Positions 42,701-55,110 of a DNA stretch of 64,000 nucleotides are shown piece after piece. The stretch is from Xiphydria camelus. Its lineage: Eukaryota; Arthropoda; Insecta; Hymenoptera; Xiphydriidae. Each line of letters begins with the position of its first letter. The first letter of the stretch is position 1. Below the pieces are notes generated by a model, which saw only the letters and a list, made by a program, of their open reading frames with translations, did not search any database and was not told where the DNA came from. The translations under genes were made by a program, and so were the position numbers. The stretch spans positions 27,525,470 to 27,589,469 of the forward strand of contig OY783197.1 of assembly GCA_963678675.1 (NCBI GenBank), written 5' to 3'.

Positions 42701-45700
42701 CTATGGTATCGAGCATCGAAGATCTCACCTCTCTGATTAGGGGTCAAGTAGAGATCGAGGGCGAGGGACAGCAACGATACGGTAAAGGTGAACACAAGAG
42801 TGGACACAAGAGTGGATACAAGAGTGGATACAAGAGTGGACACAAGGGTGGACAGACTCAATGGTCCGCCGAAAATATTGCTCAGATGCTCGGGATCGAA
42901 CCCGATGAGGGTGAACAGCTCGAGGGTAACGTTTATATCAACACCGGATACTCCAATCACTTCGTCGCTTTTGACAACCACACCATCGAACAGATTCCAG
43001 CCAGTAAGTAACGTCAGATATTTTTTATCGTGTTGTAGATTAATGAACGCAGTGCTCAAACGTTTCCTTTCACTCTTTCAGTGCTGAAGTCGGTCGCTAA
43101 AGCTTTGGAGCATGGAGAGAGCTTCAACATAACCGAATTCTCTGGCAACGAACTAACCCTCAGTTTCCCTACCGCGACCGGTCTTCCGTTTTACTACAGC
43201 ATAAAGAGTCCTACTCTGATAAAAATCGGCGGTGAAGCCAGTGCCAAGAGCCACCCGAGTATGGCCAGTGGATCATCCAGCGTCGTTAAGCCGCCTTCCA
43301 CCGTCAATGGCAGCTTCGACCTTCACTTGACTTGTGCCGTTAAATATCAAGGCAGGATGGGATTCATAGCCCCCTTCGAACATCAACAATACATCGCTGG
43401 TGTGGACTCACAGATGATGATAAACTTGCCCATCAGCGCTAGCGTCGACGTCGACGCTGAAAACGACCACATCCGCGTCAAGGTTCAGCCGATGCAGGGA
43501 CACGAAAACGCTAAACTATTGCACTTCAGCACAAAGCCATTCACCTCGCAAGATGACATCTTGAACCTCAGACCCGTTGCTCTCAGCAAGAACACGCACG
43601 CCGTACATGTGCGCAAACCTACCCGCAGCGAATTTGTTGTCGGAGAGAAGACTACCGGTGTAGCCATTCGCATTCAAGGAGAATCTGACGAGAATCCCTA
43701 TAAAAACTGGTATGCCTCGGTTTCCCATCTTGCGGAAATTCACGATGCTGTCTCCCACGCCATTTACCCATGGCACCAGAAGGACATCGCGTACAGGCAT
43801 TACGACGTTTATCTGGATTCCGGTCGCTCCAGCGCTAAAGCTGTCATGATCACCGCTGCCCGTGACGAACTCTACGCTACTTCTCAGTCTTCGGACAATT
43901 CCAATGATTCTCCCAGCGCGCAGGCTCCTCAACCTTCCAGCCAGAAACCGGACAGCGCTAAACGCAGAAAGCAATTTTTGAAGCAGGCCGCCGCTGGCAT
44001 CAGCGGTGCCCGGGCCACCGTATACGACTTCGGCCTGGATTTCCTTGGAAAGCAGGACGCTCAGTTCGCGGCTACCGCGGCGTTCGCTAGCAGCAACGTG
44101 GATGCAACATCTCGCGCTCTCTTCTACTGGAACAATAACGGCGGTAAGGGTTACGAAGTTTGCGTCGGCGCAGAAACCCAGAGGCCGAACGTGCCCGAGC
44201 TGGACTTCGCCGAGGCGATGGACGTAGACCCCACCAGCGAAATCGAGGTTGACATCCGTTACGGCGACAGCTGTAAATCCGGCGCCAAGATCAACATTCG
44301 GGGCAAGGGCAAACAGAGTAAACAGCGCAAGGAGTACCTCAACAACCGTCCCCTCGCCAAAGAGTGCTACAAAAAGATGCAAGAGGGTAATAAAGCTCTG
44401 CCAGCTTGCCAGAACGTCACCATGAGGGCTAATCTTTTGGACAAGGCGCGCATATCCATCGATTTCGACAATGTCTCACCTCAGGCGAAGAACTGGACCG
44501 CCAAGGCTTTGAGGTTCGCTCAGCAAGTCGCTTATCCCTATACCTCGGAGAATATGATCGATCCTCAATCACAGGCGAAAAATAAGATCGACATCGACAT
44601 TCAGATGTCGCCGAGCTTCAAATACGCCAATCTGTCCATCAATGCACCTGGTCTAGACGCTAGATTCACCAACGTCGAGCTCCACGAATGGGCCATCCCC
44701 ATTGTCGCCGATCACCCCTCGGTTTCCGTGGTCGAGCGTCTTGGAATGAAGGCTTTCCACGAACAAAGCAACCGTAAGTAGTGTCACCTTTCACCGTATC
44801 TTTCGTAAAGACCGTTCGAGAAGTTCGTCGACCAATAACGAACAACATTGCTCCTCGTGTGTTCAGCTACCTGTGTCCTCGACAAGAACCAGGCCAATAC
44901 CTTCGACAACACGACCTACCCCGTCGAACTTGGCAACTGTTGGCACGTGATGATGACCACTTATCCCGAAGATGACCCGGATAATGACAACGACCAGTTG
45001 AACATACCCGAAGACATGCGCGTCAGCATTGTCAGCCGGGACGTTGGCGCTGACCAGAAGGAAGTGAAGATCACCCTCGGTGACAACGAAATTCGCCTAT
45101 CGCCCTCCGGATCTCACTCTGGATCCTACTCCGGATCTCACTCCGGCTCTCGTTCCGGCTCTCGCTCGGGATCTCACTCTGGTTCCCATTCGAAATCCCA
45201 CTCCGGTTCCGGCTCTGGCTATGGATCCGCTACAGGTTATGGATCCGGTACAGGTTATGGATCCGGTCATTCTGGCTCTGGCTCAGCACAGGCCGAAGTC
45301 CAGGTCAACGGAGAGCACGTCAGCTTCTCGCAACAGCAGGGTTACTACCACTTCTATCAAAGTGGCAGTGGTAGCCACCAAAGTGGCAGTGGTAGCCACC
45401 AAAGTGGCAGTGGTAGCCACCAAAGTGGCAGTGGTAGCCACCAAAGTGGCAGTGGTAGCCACCGAAGTGGCAGCAGCAACGACTACAGCGGCGAAATTGC
45501 CTTCGAGATTTACGAACTTCCCGATGGATCGGTCAAGCTCACCTCCGAAATGTACGACCTTGACGCCACTTATGACGGAGCTCGCATCCAGGTTCAAGTG
45601 AGTATTCGCCGAGATGAAATCTTCGTCAGCTACCAATATTCGTCGTATTAACCGACGATGTCATTTTCTCTCGCAGGCTTCCCACAAATACCGCGACTCC

Positions 45701-46264
45701 ATTCGTGGTCTCTGCGGTACCTTCACTGGCGAGTCGGCCACCGACTTCACCGGCCCGAAGAATTGCGTCCTGAAGAATCCCGATGAGTTCAGCGGCAGCT
45801 ACGCCCTGACCGACCAGGAGTGCGAAGGTCCCGCCAAGAGCAACGCCAAGAAGGCGAAGAAGGCTTACTGCGCCAGCAAGGAGTACCGCTTCGGCAACGT
45901 CGTCAGCGACAGGGATGTCGGGCGCAACAGGAAGTACAACCAGAACTGGGGCAACAGCTTCTACAGGCGTCGCGCCGGCGGAGGCGGAGACTCGTCCTCC
46001 CACAGCTGTCGCACCACGTACCTCACCAAGGTCGTCGAGGACGGAGACGAGATTTGCTTCTCCCTGAGACCAATTCCTACCTGCGCTTCCGAGTGCAACC
46101 AGCAGAAGAAGAAGAGCAAGGACGTCGAGATGCACTGCGTGTCCAACAGCGAAACCGCCCGGAGGGTAGCCGAGCGCATACGCAAGGGCGCCAACCCCGA
46201 CTACAGTCAGAAGTCCGTCAGCAAGACGATGAATTTCAACATCGCCGTCCGATGCGGTGCTTAA
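39735..46264 (+). CDS. Vg: Vitellogenin (yolk precursor), 7 exons, expanded
   Basis: Secreted large lipid-transfer glycoprotein made in fat body, taken up by oocytes, and in social Hymenoptera also linked to caste and lifespan. Exons: 39735-39765, 39977-40698, 40771-41784, 41866-43003, 43082-44773, 44867-45597, 45677-46264; all GT-AG and in phase, encoding 1971 residues. Signal peptide MWSPLVLVLLVGAAVA; lipoprotein N-terminal domain through exons 2-4; poly-Ser linker of 25 serines (347-371) followed by furin-type RHRRS (385-389); DUF1943 region in exon 5; vWF type-D domain in exons 6-7. DGAR (1769-1772) lies 18 residues before GLCG (1787-1790), and nine cysteines follow, as in insect vitellogenins. 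It is longer than the usual roughly 1770-1810, mainly from Ser/Gly/His repeats inside the vWFD (1613-1672, 1698-1732) and KSGH repeats (899-918). No frameshift is seen. Confidence 0.97.
41056..41130 (+). repeat. Vg: Poly-serine coding tract of vitellogenin
   Basis: 25 consecutive serine codons, alternating among TCC, TCT, AGC, AGT and TCA. The mixture argues for maintained amino-acid sequence rather than recent slippage alone. It lies in the linker that separates the N-sheet from the helical domain and precedes the furin-type cleavage sites; a second Ser/Asp-rich patch follows at about 41220-41290. Such tracts are phosphorylated in other insect vitellogenins. Confidence 0.95.
42793..42852 (+). 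repeat. Vg: 12-bp tandem repeat coding HKSG/YKSG
   Basis: Five tandem 12-base units (CACAAGAGTGGA twice, TACAAGAGTGGA twice, CACAAGGGTGGA) encode a basic HKSG/YKSG stretch near the end of the helical domain (residues 899-918). The high identity between units suggests recent expansion. Confidence 0.95.
45106..45285 (+). repeat. Vg: Ser/Gly/His-rich insertion in vitellogenin vWFD
   Basis: 60 codons of imperfect repeats (SGSHSGS, SGSRSGS, GYGSGTGYGSG) interrupt the von Willebrand factor D domain between the KITLGDNEIRL strand and AEVQVNGEHVSF. The flanking segments still look like vWFD strands, so this is a loop insertion rather than loss of the domain. Confidence 0.9.
45361..45465 (+). repeat. 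Vg: 21-bp tandem repeat coding SGSGSHQ
   Basis: Five head-to-tail copies of a 21-base unit encoding SGSGSHQ. The first four are identical and the fifth has one changed base (CAA to CGA, Gln to Arg). It follows YYHFYQ and precedes the final vWFD segment with DGAR. The near-identity indicates a young, probably length-variable array. Confidence 0.97.
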
Positions 46265-46415
46265 ATTATACACCGAGTCTCGAGCGAGTGATGTAAATTA
46301 TAATATGTATAGATGACGATCACGCTACGTCCCCGTTTTCATTGATTATCGTTGCGTCGTATAGCGTTTAATCGCTTGCGTAAATTAATGCAGTAGTATT
46401 TTTTAGTAACGATGC

Positions 46416-46421
46416 AATAAA
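46416..46421 (+). terminator. Poly(A) signal of vitellogenin
   Basis: AATAAA 152 bases after the stop codon, in an AT-rich 3'UTR; the first perfect hexamer after the coding end. Confidence 0.75.
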
Positions 46422-48625
46422 CTTTATAAGTTGAATATCCTTTGCGTTGCGTTACTCGCGGTTATATTTCGGTCGATTTGATGAAAAAAGGTACACATTT
46501 CAATGCCTACAGAGTTCTCGCCGCACCGCGTATGCAACTTCTGCGTACCTGCGTCATGCAACTCTACACGCCGTGAAATCTAGCCGGGAATTAGAGAGAG
46601 AAGTCGTATAAAGTTTTCCTTCCGTAACTGTCGGCTGGCAACTTTAATGGTAAATTAAACCACGACGAAAGTGGAGCGGGCGCGAACTCCGAAATGCGCT
46701 TACACGTCGACACTCTCGTGTGCGCACTTTTCGAGATTATTAATCCCGGTGTAAAGCCAGCCGAGGATGTGACGCGCTCGTTCTCTTCTCTCGCCCTCGC
46801 GCCGGCTCGACGGCGGAGTGGTGAAGTAAGACCGGGATTACATTTATAACTATATAGCTGTCTCGGAAAAAAAAAATCTTCTCACCTCTAGAGCTACTAT
46901 CTCCGCGGCGCTCTTAAAGGATTGAACGAATTACAGCAATCTCCAAAGTCTCGCGCCGTGCGACAAGTGTAGGTGTAGCGTCGAGATCGCTTCTTTCTTT
47001 CGGCGGGAGCTTTCGTTCCGCTCCACGCCGATCGATCATTTCGACGAAAATCCGCGAGTCGGGCGAATTTTCGTCGGGAGGGAAATTTGATTTATTCCGA
47101 GAATCGCTTATCAGAAGCGACGAACGGCTTGCCGATGCTGGTTTAATCTCGTTGGTGTCTCTGAAGTTAGAAAATAAATACCTGGCAAACCTCGGAAAGT
47201 TCGAGAAGCTCGTTAAACTCCGGGAGATCTTCCACGCGCGTATAATCTCGAGAAATAGGCGAGAATTACGCACCTCGCCAAGTGTTAAATTGGGGTTTCA
47301 GACGGCGCAACGCGCGCGCGCTATATTCAGAGAAACCTCTCACGCGAAAATGCCGATAAACCACATTAAGTCGAGGTGATATCGGAGCCCCTTTTCGCGT
47401 TGGCAAACTACACCGCGTACTCCGCGAGATAATAACGATCTCGACAATTTCGATCGCCACTTCGAACTCCTCGGATGATCGACGCCCGCGCCCCGACGAG
47501 CGAATATCCATTTCGCTCGTCGCGCATTTCCGTCTTGCTCGCCGACGAGCTTTCCCCGGAGTGGTTCGTGTCAACCGTCTCTCCTTCTTGTCGCTACATA
47601 GATCCGGATGTGTGGATCTATGCGAGGTCCTCCTACTTACTCAGGGTTCGGCAGGAGTGGCAAACACTGTAATCAGGGATGAAAACAGTCGCGGGGTCTG
47701 GCTCAGCAGAACCCATCTCCCAGGCCGCAAGAAATCCGTACCTCTCCCCCCCCCTCTCTCTCTCTCCGCAAGAAACACTCACGGCCGTGGAAAGAGGGTG
47801 GGATGAGCTGAAAGAGGAGAGGAAGACGGGGGAGGTGGGAAAGGACGAAGGGAGGAAACCCCGAGCGAGAGCGAATACCTGTGTAGCAGTGGCTGAGGGA
47901 GGGGAGAAGGTGGAAAGCTCTCCCGCGGCTCTCTCAAGACAATACTGATGTATCGCATTCGGGCATTATGTAGGCCGCTCAGACGACGAGAGATAAAAAG
48001 CGAGGATATATCTACGTGTATCCAACTCCCCTTGAACGTTGGTATCGAATCGATAGCCCGAAACGTGGCTCTTATCGCTTTATTTGCACGGCTAAGGCCG
48101 GAATTGAGATGGAAGGAAAACAAGGAGAAGAAGCATTCGTTCGGATTCTCTTATGGACGATTGCGCGGCGTCTTTGCGTCGAAGACGTGTCACGGCGGAG
48201 GTCACTTACGTAGTTTGTCGTTCGAGGCGGAACCGGATGACGACGTGGGAATACTCTGACGTATGCAGGGTAAGTCACTCGTCGACCATCTCATCGTGTG
48301 TTACAAGTGGATATATTTTAGTGTGTTCATTTTCGCAAATAGTGAATATATACGTAGATCTTATATATTTTGTTTTTTGAAAGGCGACGATTTTTCGTGA
48401 CAAACCCTTTTTCTCCTTTCGTACGAAACCAAAATCGATAAATGAGGTAGGTATCATTTTAAAGATTAATTTCTCCGCTTTTGACGAATTGTTAATTTAC
48501 AATTCCAATTGCACATTGTATTATTCGTTTAAGAATCGAAGGTAAAAGTTGAATCTTGATAAAGATTTCTTGCATCAATGTTCCCCATCTTCTGTCGTCT
48601 GCGGAATTTCCGCGCGGACCCGCTA

Positions 48626-48905
48626 CACTGAGAGAAAAAATGATATATTCGATTAAATCTGCGTTTACGGTTGAGGGAATGCAGAATTATAACAATTAGC
48701 GGCTGTTTGAAGAAAACAGGCTGTAGTCCATCGAGTCAATTATTGATCCAAGTAACTCGATCTGCATTTTCCCATTCGTAACCGGCGATTTAGTCAAATT
48801 GAATCGGTCATTTTGAAAAGGGGCCATCTTCTATTGGATTCCTATGGAGATGGCTCCTTTTAAAAATGACCGATTCAATTTATGTACTACATTTTTCTCT
48901 CGGTG
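48626..48905. mobile_element. Fold-back element with CACTGAGAG ends and TA duplication
   Basis: CACTGAGAGAAAAAATG at the left and CATTTTTCTCTCGGTG at the right, flanked by TA on both sides (48624-48625, 48906-48907). Inner arms AATTGAATCGGTCATTTT and AAAATGACCGATTCAATT mirror each other. The ends resemble family A but the interior is unrelated. Confidence 0.85.
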
Positions 48906-49581
48906 TAGTATATGTAGGTACATATTTGGAGTACTTGGTTGGCTCTCAATACCGAAGAGGTTTAGACCCAAGATCTGTACTATATATCGGCGCCTGTGGG
49001 TCGATTCTCGTTGATGCAGCCACGTGCACTTTCCAAACAGTATATAAAACCGGGGGAATGCGCGATGGGCGAACCACTCGGATGCTGCGAGGCTTCCGTT
49101 CTGGCGCGGTTCCTTCGTGCCTGGATAACTGGCCGAGCGAGTCGAGGAGCTTAGCCGAGTGAAGTGGAACCCCCTGACCTACCCTCGTCCTAGATATCCA
49201 AGCCTCATCCTCTACCTCTTTCGAGAATTTATTTTATTTCCCGCTGATGGCAGGACCGCCGTGCTTGCACGTGCTGAATATACCTACGGTGCATATATTC
49301 GCGTCCGGTACGTTGCCCTGATTCTTGTCCGCAGTACTCGAGATGAGGCTTCGGATGCACTTTACGACATTGCATTTTAGTATGACGTTTATTCTAGACG
49401 TCCCTCGGTTCTCGGAGAGATACAGGATATTTTAACTTTTCCTTCAGGACGTGTGCTGTCCAGTTCGCGAAATAACGTTAGAAATTGTAACGCGGTATAT
49501 CTGAATTACAGATATAGCCGACACTAAAATAAGGTCAAATGTCACCGATACCCACAGTTGAAAAAAATTTTATTTGTACCA

Positions 49582-49789
49582 TATGAGGCTAAACTTATTC
49601 GCCAGGAAATAAGCTTCAATCACTATTATCTCATTATCTATGAGCTCTGGCTCGAATTTGTGTAATACTTTCTTGAAGACTATATTTTTATTTGGAAAAA
49701 AGTCTTGTATCGATGTAGGCTAAAAATTCATTAATAGTGAGATAATAGTGATTGAATTTTCCCTCCTGGCGAGTAAGTTTAGCCTCATA
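49582..49789. repeat. Long hairpin element
   Basis: TATGAGGCTAAACTTATTCG and its mirror CGAGTAAGTTTAGCCTCATA bound about 208 bases; inner blocks CAATCACTATTATCTCA and TGAGATAATAGTGATTG also pair. Non-coding. Confidence 0.85.
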
Positions 49790-51518
49790 CTATATACGAA
49801 CTTATTAATTAGTCACAAATAGGCATTTTTTTCATATCGAAGGAAGGTTTGTTTGAATTAAACAAATGTTTGGATACATCGTGGAACATTTATTTCTTTC
49901 AAACTTTAGTTTACTCCTTTAAAATAAATTCCTTACTCATCGCAAAAAAATGTTTCTACTAGGTTCGTATTCAAATAAAATTCTCTCTGCATGCAATAAT
50001 ATATATCCTCGATTAAAATAGGATTTTACTGTGCGCCATGCGGGCTTTAATTAAGGGGAAACGACTGATCGCTTCGGCTCTGGATGCTGCGCTGGTATAC
50101 ATCTGCCGTCAAAGGCGAAAGGCTATGCTCGTACACTTCGAATTTTATGAAATCCCTACTTGTGCTCCTCGTCAAAGAGAATCGCGGGGACTGAATCAAC
50201 AAAATAAAACGCACCCTGATACGCTCGGGGTCTTAACCTGGTTTTTATTATTGTCCATCGAATCTTCTACACAGAAACCCTCGCAGGGGGTAATTCAATA
50301 TTTACATATATCTCATTCGTCGCTCGATTACCGCCGGTCGAACGAAGCGAAAGAAACATCGGCGAGTTCCGTGGGATCGGCCCTCGTCTGGATAATATTC
50401 GACGCTCTCCCTTTAGTCGTACGAATATCGTTTCACTCGTTATTATTTCGGCATAAATTCAACCAATTGAAATTCGTCCCAATGCCGATGTAATGTAAAA
50501 ACGCTTCGTCGAGCCCGAAGAATGCACGCCCACAAAACAGATAGGTACGCGACGTATCCTTTTCGCGACACTCGTGAATAATTCAATCCGAAAATAGCCG
50601 AAAGGGAAACAAATGAAACGCGGAGGAATCGGAGAGAGAAATTTGTGTTTTGATAGCCTCGCGCGCGTGACCCCGGGATCGTATAAAATGGGAATCGATC
50701 TCCAACGCGCACCCTCCGGCTTCGTGCCGCTTGCGAGAGGAACGAGGGGGTGGAGGAGTTTTTCCTGGAGCAGAAAAAGGGAAGAAATATTATTCACCTG
50801 GCCGTTAAATATTGCCGGTCGAAACGCCGCGATCATTTCGAATCTCCATTTTTTTCCACGCTGGCGAAGCTAGAGAATTGACCTTTTTTTTTTATCGTTG
50901 TTCTCTAGAAATGGAGGACTCGTGCCGAATCGATACGAAATGTCGGGAGAACGCTTGAAGCGGAAACGGGGTCAACTGCGGGGTAGGTATGACAGACCAG
51001 TGTCACCGTGTCGCTTCCGGCGACTCTCTTCTTTCACTTTGTGCTTTCTATCCGACGGGAGCTTTCAGGCTTTGCCGGTAACGCTCTCCTTTCTCAGCGG
51101 TGGTTAGTAACGGTCGAATTTACTGGTGGAGTTTGACTCGCGGAGATTTCTATCGCAGCGTTTAGATGAAAGCTCCGTTCCTTGGTAAATGAAGTAAAAC
51201 GGAAAATTAATTTCCGCCGGAAAAATCACGCCGAAGGCTATCGGCGCGTTGATACCGGAACACTGCAGCGATTCCGTACACGAAAATCACGACCGTCGCG
51301 TTGATTAACGCTTCACTCGCGAGGAGCGCGGATCGTTAGTCCTCTGGACGCCCATTTCCCTCCTAATTCGAGTACACCTACTCTCTATTCATGCCTAATG
51401 GTCGACCCGTTTACTTTGGACGGTCTACTTTGGTTTCATCCGGTTATATCACGGATTGTATGCACGGAATGTGAAAAAATTGTACTCGAGCAATCGACAA
51501 TATATTTCTAATAAGTAT

Positions 51519-52000
51519 TTCCTACAGTGTATTGCAAGCGTTTAATTAAAATATATAAGCTATATCGTCAATTGAATGCTGTTCATTTAAAGTACTTCCG
51601 GCATCACGAATTCTGTCGCTGATGATTTTTCGAAATGTCATTTTTAAACTATAAACAATTAATTCTTATGCTCTCGTTAGCTACGGCGGCGATTGCTCTG
51701 GCTGTATAATGCAACCGTGAAAATTGATTATTCATTGGTCAGTGCATTTAAAAATGACATTTTAAAAAGTCACCAACGACAGAATACGTGACGCCGGGAG
51801 TACCTACATAATTTAATCGCACTTCATTTTGATATCACATAATTATGGGCTATAATCAACCCGTTACGGATTCCCTACAGTATATTGCAATCGTTTAATT
51901 AAAATATTAATATAAGCTAGATCGTTAAATGAATGCTATTTATTTAAAGTACGTAATTTAATCTACCTTCATTTTGATATGAGCTACAATCAACCCGTTA
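51519..52000. repeat. Imperfect tandem duplication, first copy carrying an insertion
   Basis: Sequence around CCTACAGTGTATTGCAAGCG to CAACCCGTTACGG (51519-51862) is repeated at 51877-52000 (CCTACAGTATATTGCAATCG to CAACCCGTTATGG). The first copy is interrupted by the fold-back element at 51592-51803; the second is uninterrupted. Confidence 0.75.
51592..51803. mobile_element. Fold-back MITE family B, copy 1
   Basis: GTACTTCCGGCATCACGAAT at the left and CGTGACGCCGGGAGTAC at the right mirror each other, with inner blocks TTCTGTCGCTG/CGACAGAA and ATTAATTCTTATGCTC. The close relative is at 60580-60803. Absent from the neighbouring duplicate, which provides the empty site. Confidence 0.85.
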
Positions 52001-52543
52001 TGGAGCAGATTATTTGATTAATTCACATTCGAGATGACTTCATACATTGTCAATGCATTCATACGTAGAACTTCGGAATCCTCTCACGCGCACGATGCAT
52101 CCGTCGTCGGATGCGTTCGACGGGAAAGCGCAGTATTTACGTACCTATACAGACACTCGTCGGTCCTGCGGTCAAAGGTCGTTACTCCTACGTGTGCCGA
52201 TAGTGATTAGTTTGCATTCCTTGCGCCGCAGCGCGGGGACGATGATGCGGCTGCGTTTTGTGGGGCATTCAATGCATCGAATCAGTGCCTGGATCGCGTA
52301 GTTATTTGCGCATTGTAGCGATAATTTAAAGGGAACGCGCGCGCGCGCATGCTCGCCCTCTGCGCGACTCGGTACGAAGGGGGCCATCGCGCAAGGGTTG
52401 GGCGTGTCGAGATGAGTCGAGGGTGCGCGCTGTATCGGGCCAATTTTCCCGTTGGGCGCGTTTCAAATTGGCCGCGACAAAAGTTTCTGATCTTTTGAAT
52501 CGAGGGAGTACCTGCTCCATCGATAAGCGGTGTTTCGAATACA

Positions 52544-52935
52544 CGGAAAGACTGATACCAGTCAATTTTACTGTATTTATCATAAAAAAAAAGATACATA
52601 TAAGGGTTTTCGGATGTTCCTACTGTGCTGAAGAACAATTTTTCCTTGGGAACTGGTGAATATTGCAGTGTAATCACGATTTAATGTTTTCAAGAGAAAA
52701 ATTACTGTACCGCACTGTGAAAACGTTTAGAAACACTGATGTGTAAAATGTACTGGTATCAATTTTTCGATATAATGTTGCTGCGAAGAATAATACTTTA
52801 TATCAAAATTCTCGATTGGATCGATAAATCGTGTAATTTTGACGTCAACTATTATTCTTCGCATCGAAATTATACGGAAATACTGATTCCAGTAAATTTT
52901 ACTGTATTTACAATAAAAAAAAAAGTACACATCAG
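52544..52935. repeat. Compound fold-back repeats (family C copy 2 plus a second hairpin)
   Basis: 52544-52768 resembles the element at 19472-19717 (ends CGGAAAGACTGATACCAGT and its mirror, inner GCTGAAGAACAATTTTTCC). A second palindrome, 52751-52906, overlaps its right end, with arms TGCGAAGAATAATA/TATTATTCTTCGCA-like and the same ACTGATTCCAGTAAATTTTA end. Probably one element inserted into, or recombined with, another. Confidence 0.65.
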
Positions 52936-53668
52936 TGTGTATATGAACTATTATACCATACGATTACTGATCTACCTCAATAAACCTAAGTCGCCTCTAA
53001 CGAACAAAATCACGAGGCATCCCTCGTTCGTCTTTCACTCGAATCGGCATTCGTGTTCGAAGAGCCACGATAGGATTATCGCAAACGTCGAGGTGAGGAT
53101 AAGCGGATTGATCGAAGAGAGACAGGAGCATCGGTCTCCCCTCGCGAGGGAGGAATGAGGAAGCTCACTGTATTATTCAGATGATTGCATGCAATAACAC
53201 GGACGGTTGGCAACATGCAACACAGCACCCTCCCCCGTCGCGTGCAACGTCGCTTGCGCGGTAGTTGCAGCGCTCGACGTCGACCCTCGTCTCCCTCGGT
53301 TCCATAGCGAAGGCTGACAATTGCATCTGCTCCGATGAATGAACGGTTCCGCAAAGGTGGCGTGTGATCGTGATTCGCGTGGCTTGCGGATCTGCGTTTA
53401 ATTTGGTGGTCGAGGTATGTTAAAGTCTTTTCGAGGGATGGATAGGGTTTATACAACAATGTTCACTGATTAACAACTATTGAATATTTTCACTGGAGGA
53501 ATTTTAATTTGACGCAGTAATAGGAGTTTCAGGATAAAGAAAAGGTCGAATAAGGGAGGGAAAAATATCATCCCCTTTTCTCGTCACGCTCTATCCGTCT
53601 CATCGATTTTCTTTGACATATCGACCTTATAACTGTGCTTTTTGTAATCCACTCGAAAAAATACATGA

Positions 53669-53892
53669 TATAGGGTAAAAGTGGGATAGACGCTGCGGTT
53701 GAAGAGCAAGTTCAAAATCGATTATCTCGAAATCGATTGCAGGTATCGAAGAAAAGTTTACATAAAAAGTGTTTATCTATATTTTTACTGTAAAAAAGTT
53801 ACTACGCATTTTTCACATATCTCTACTGCGTTTCGAGATAATCGAGTTCAAAGTTAAACAGAGACTGCGGCATCTGTCCCACTTTTACTATA
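53669..53892. repeat. Long hairpin element
   Basis: TATAGGGTAAAAGTGGGATA at the left and TGTCCCACTTTTACTATA at the right form long arms with CTGCGG and ATTATCTCGAAATCGAT/CGTTTCGAGATAAT inside. Non-coding. Confidence 0.8.
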
Positions 53893-54639
53893 TATATGTA
53901 TATATATGAATCAATTAAAATAACGATTAATATGTAATTTCATAATTAATTAATATAATATTTCTTTTTATGATTATTACATGATCATTTGTACGAATGA
54001 TTAATCGAAAACATGAGTATGAATATGTTTAAACATTAATAAATTTACTAAATTATTATATATATATATATATCGAGTGATCGAGCGATCGATTCCAGAG
54101 ACTTCGAGTTTTGGAAATAATATATACATGTCAAGAGAGAGCGGAATCTCTAGCTCTTTCCGAGGTACACTAATTCATCACCGTTTTGCGCGATGGGATG
54201 CTTGCGCAGCTGCAGCTTCGCGCGAAACCGCACTCTCGCGCGTCCAACAAACACAGAAGCCTGGACCCACTTTGAAGGACCAACGTCGACCTTAGGGTCA
54301 CCTCGCAGTTACAGCGTCGGCTCGTCAAAGCGTACCGGGGGTTTGTCTACCTATATGCGGGATAAGTAGGATCGTGTCTGCAGCTGCGGGCGAAACTAAC
54401 GGTAGACGGAGGGTGTTGACGTCCAAGTTACTAATGGAGAAACTCGGGGCGAAACCACTCCGTCCGTTCGAACCGTGTCACTTTTTTTCCCCCGCGATCT
54501 CACTCGACACGACGGGTCATCCGAAAACCGCGTCTGCAGCTACGATTTTCCCGAACGACGCGCGAAATAATTTACGCGACACTAGCAATTAATACTTCGC
54601 ACCTGAAACGGTTTAACTATGGGGTACTTTTGTTTCGTT

Positions 54640-55110
54640 ACGCTTATTTTGAAAGATATTGCCAGTGTCCGGTACCATAATAGATGCCGTCCGGCATTAG
54701 GAGGATTCCTACTGTCACGAAAAAGTGAGATACTTTTCGAGATTTCAAATGCAAAAAAAAAAGAAGAATTTTCTCATAGTTTTATGCTGTCATATTGCTG
54801 ATGTTTTTATATGTCCAACGTTTACTTACTCGTTTCTTTTAGACTTATTTACTTGTTACTGTTTACCTACTTGTTACTCATATACTCGTTATTATTATTA
54901 TTTCTTTTATTCGTCTATTTTTCATTTTTTTACCTTTACCGTTATAAGTGGTTAACGTTTTAGTTACTTACTTAGTTATTGACTTTATCTTTGTGCCTTA
55001 CTTACTCAGTAATTACTTACTCATTGTTAGTTATTTACTTTATTATTGTACTTTCTTGTGTGCTCCTAGAGGGCTTGCCCTAGAGCAAAATAAACGCCTT
55101 TTTCTTCCCT
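54640..55110 (+). mobile_element. Second truncated retroposon 3' end with hairpin
   Basis: T- and TTAC-rich sequence ends in the hairpin GCTCCTAGAGGGC/GCCCTAGAGC (55062-55086) followed at once by AATAAA (55089-55094). This is the same layout as 35582-35620. The 5' edge is a guess; no reverse transcriptase is visible. Confidence 0.45.

Noticed and set aside
43516..44382. 288-residue minus-strand open frame in vitellogenin exon 5
   Set aside because: Antisense shadow of GC-rich coding sequence with no family resemblance.
49041..49161. TATATAAAA followed by a short open frame
   Set aside because: The predicted peptide has no signal peptide, domain or splice continuation; an isolated TATA-like string in AT-rich DNA is expected by chance.
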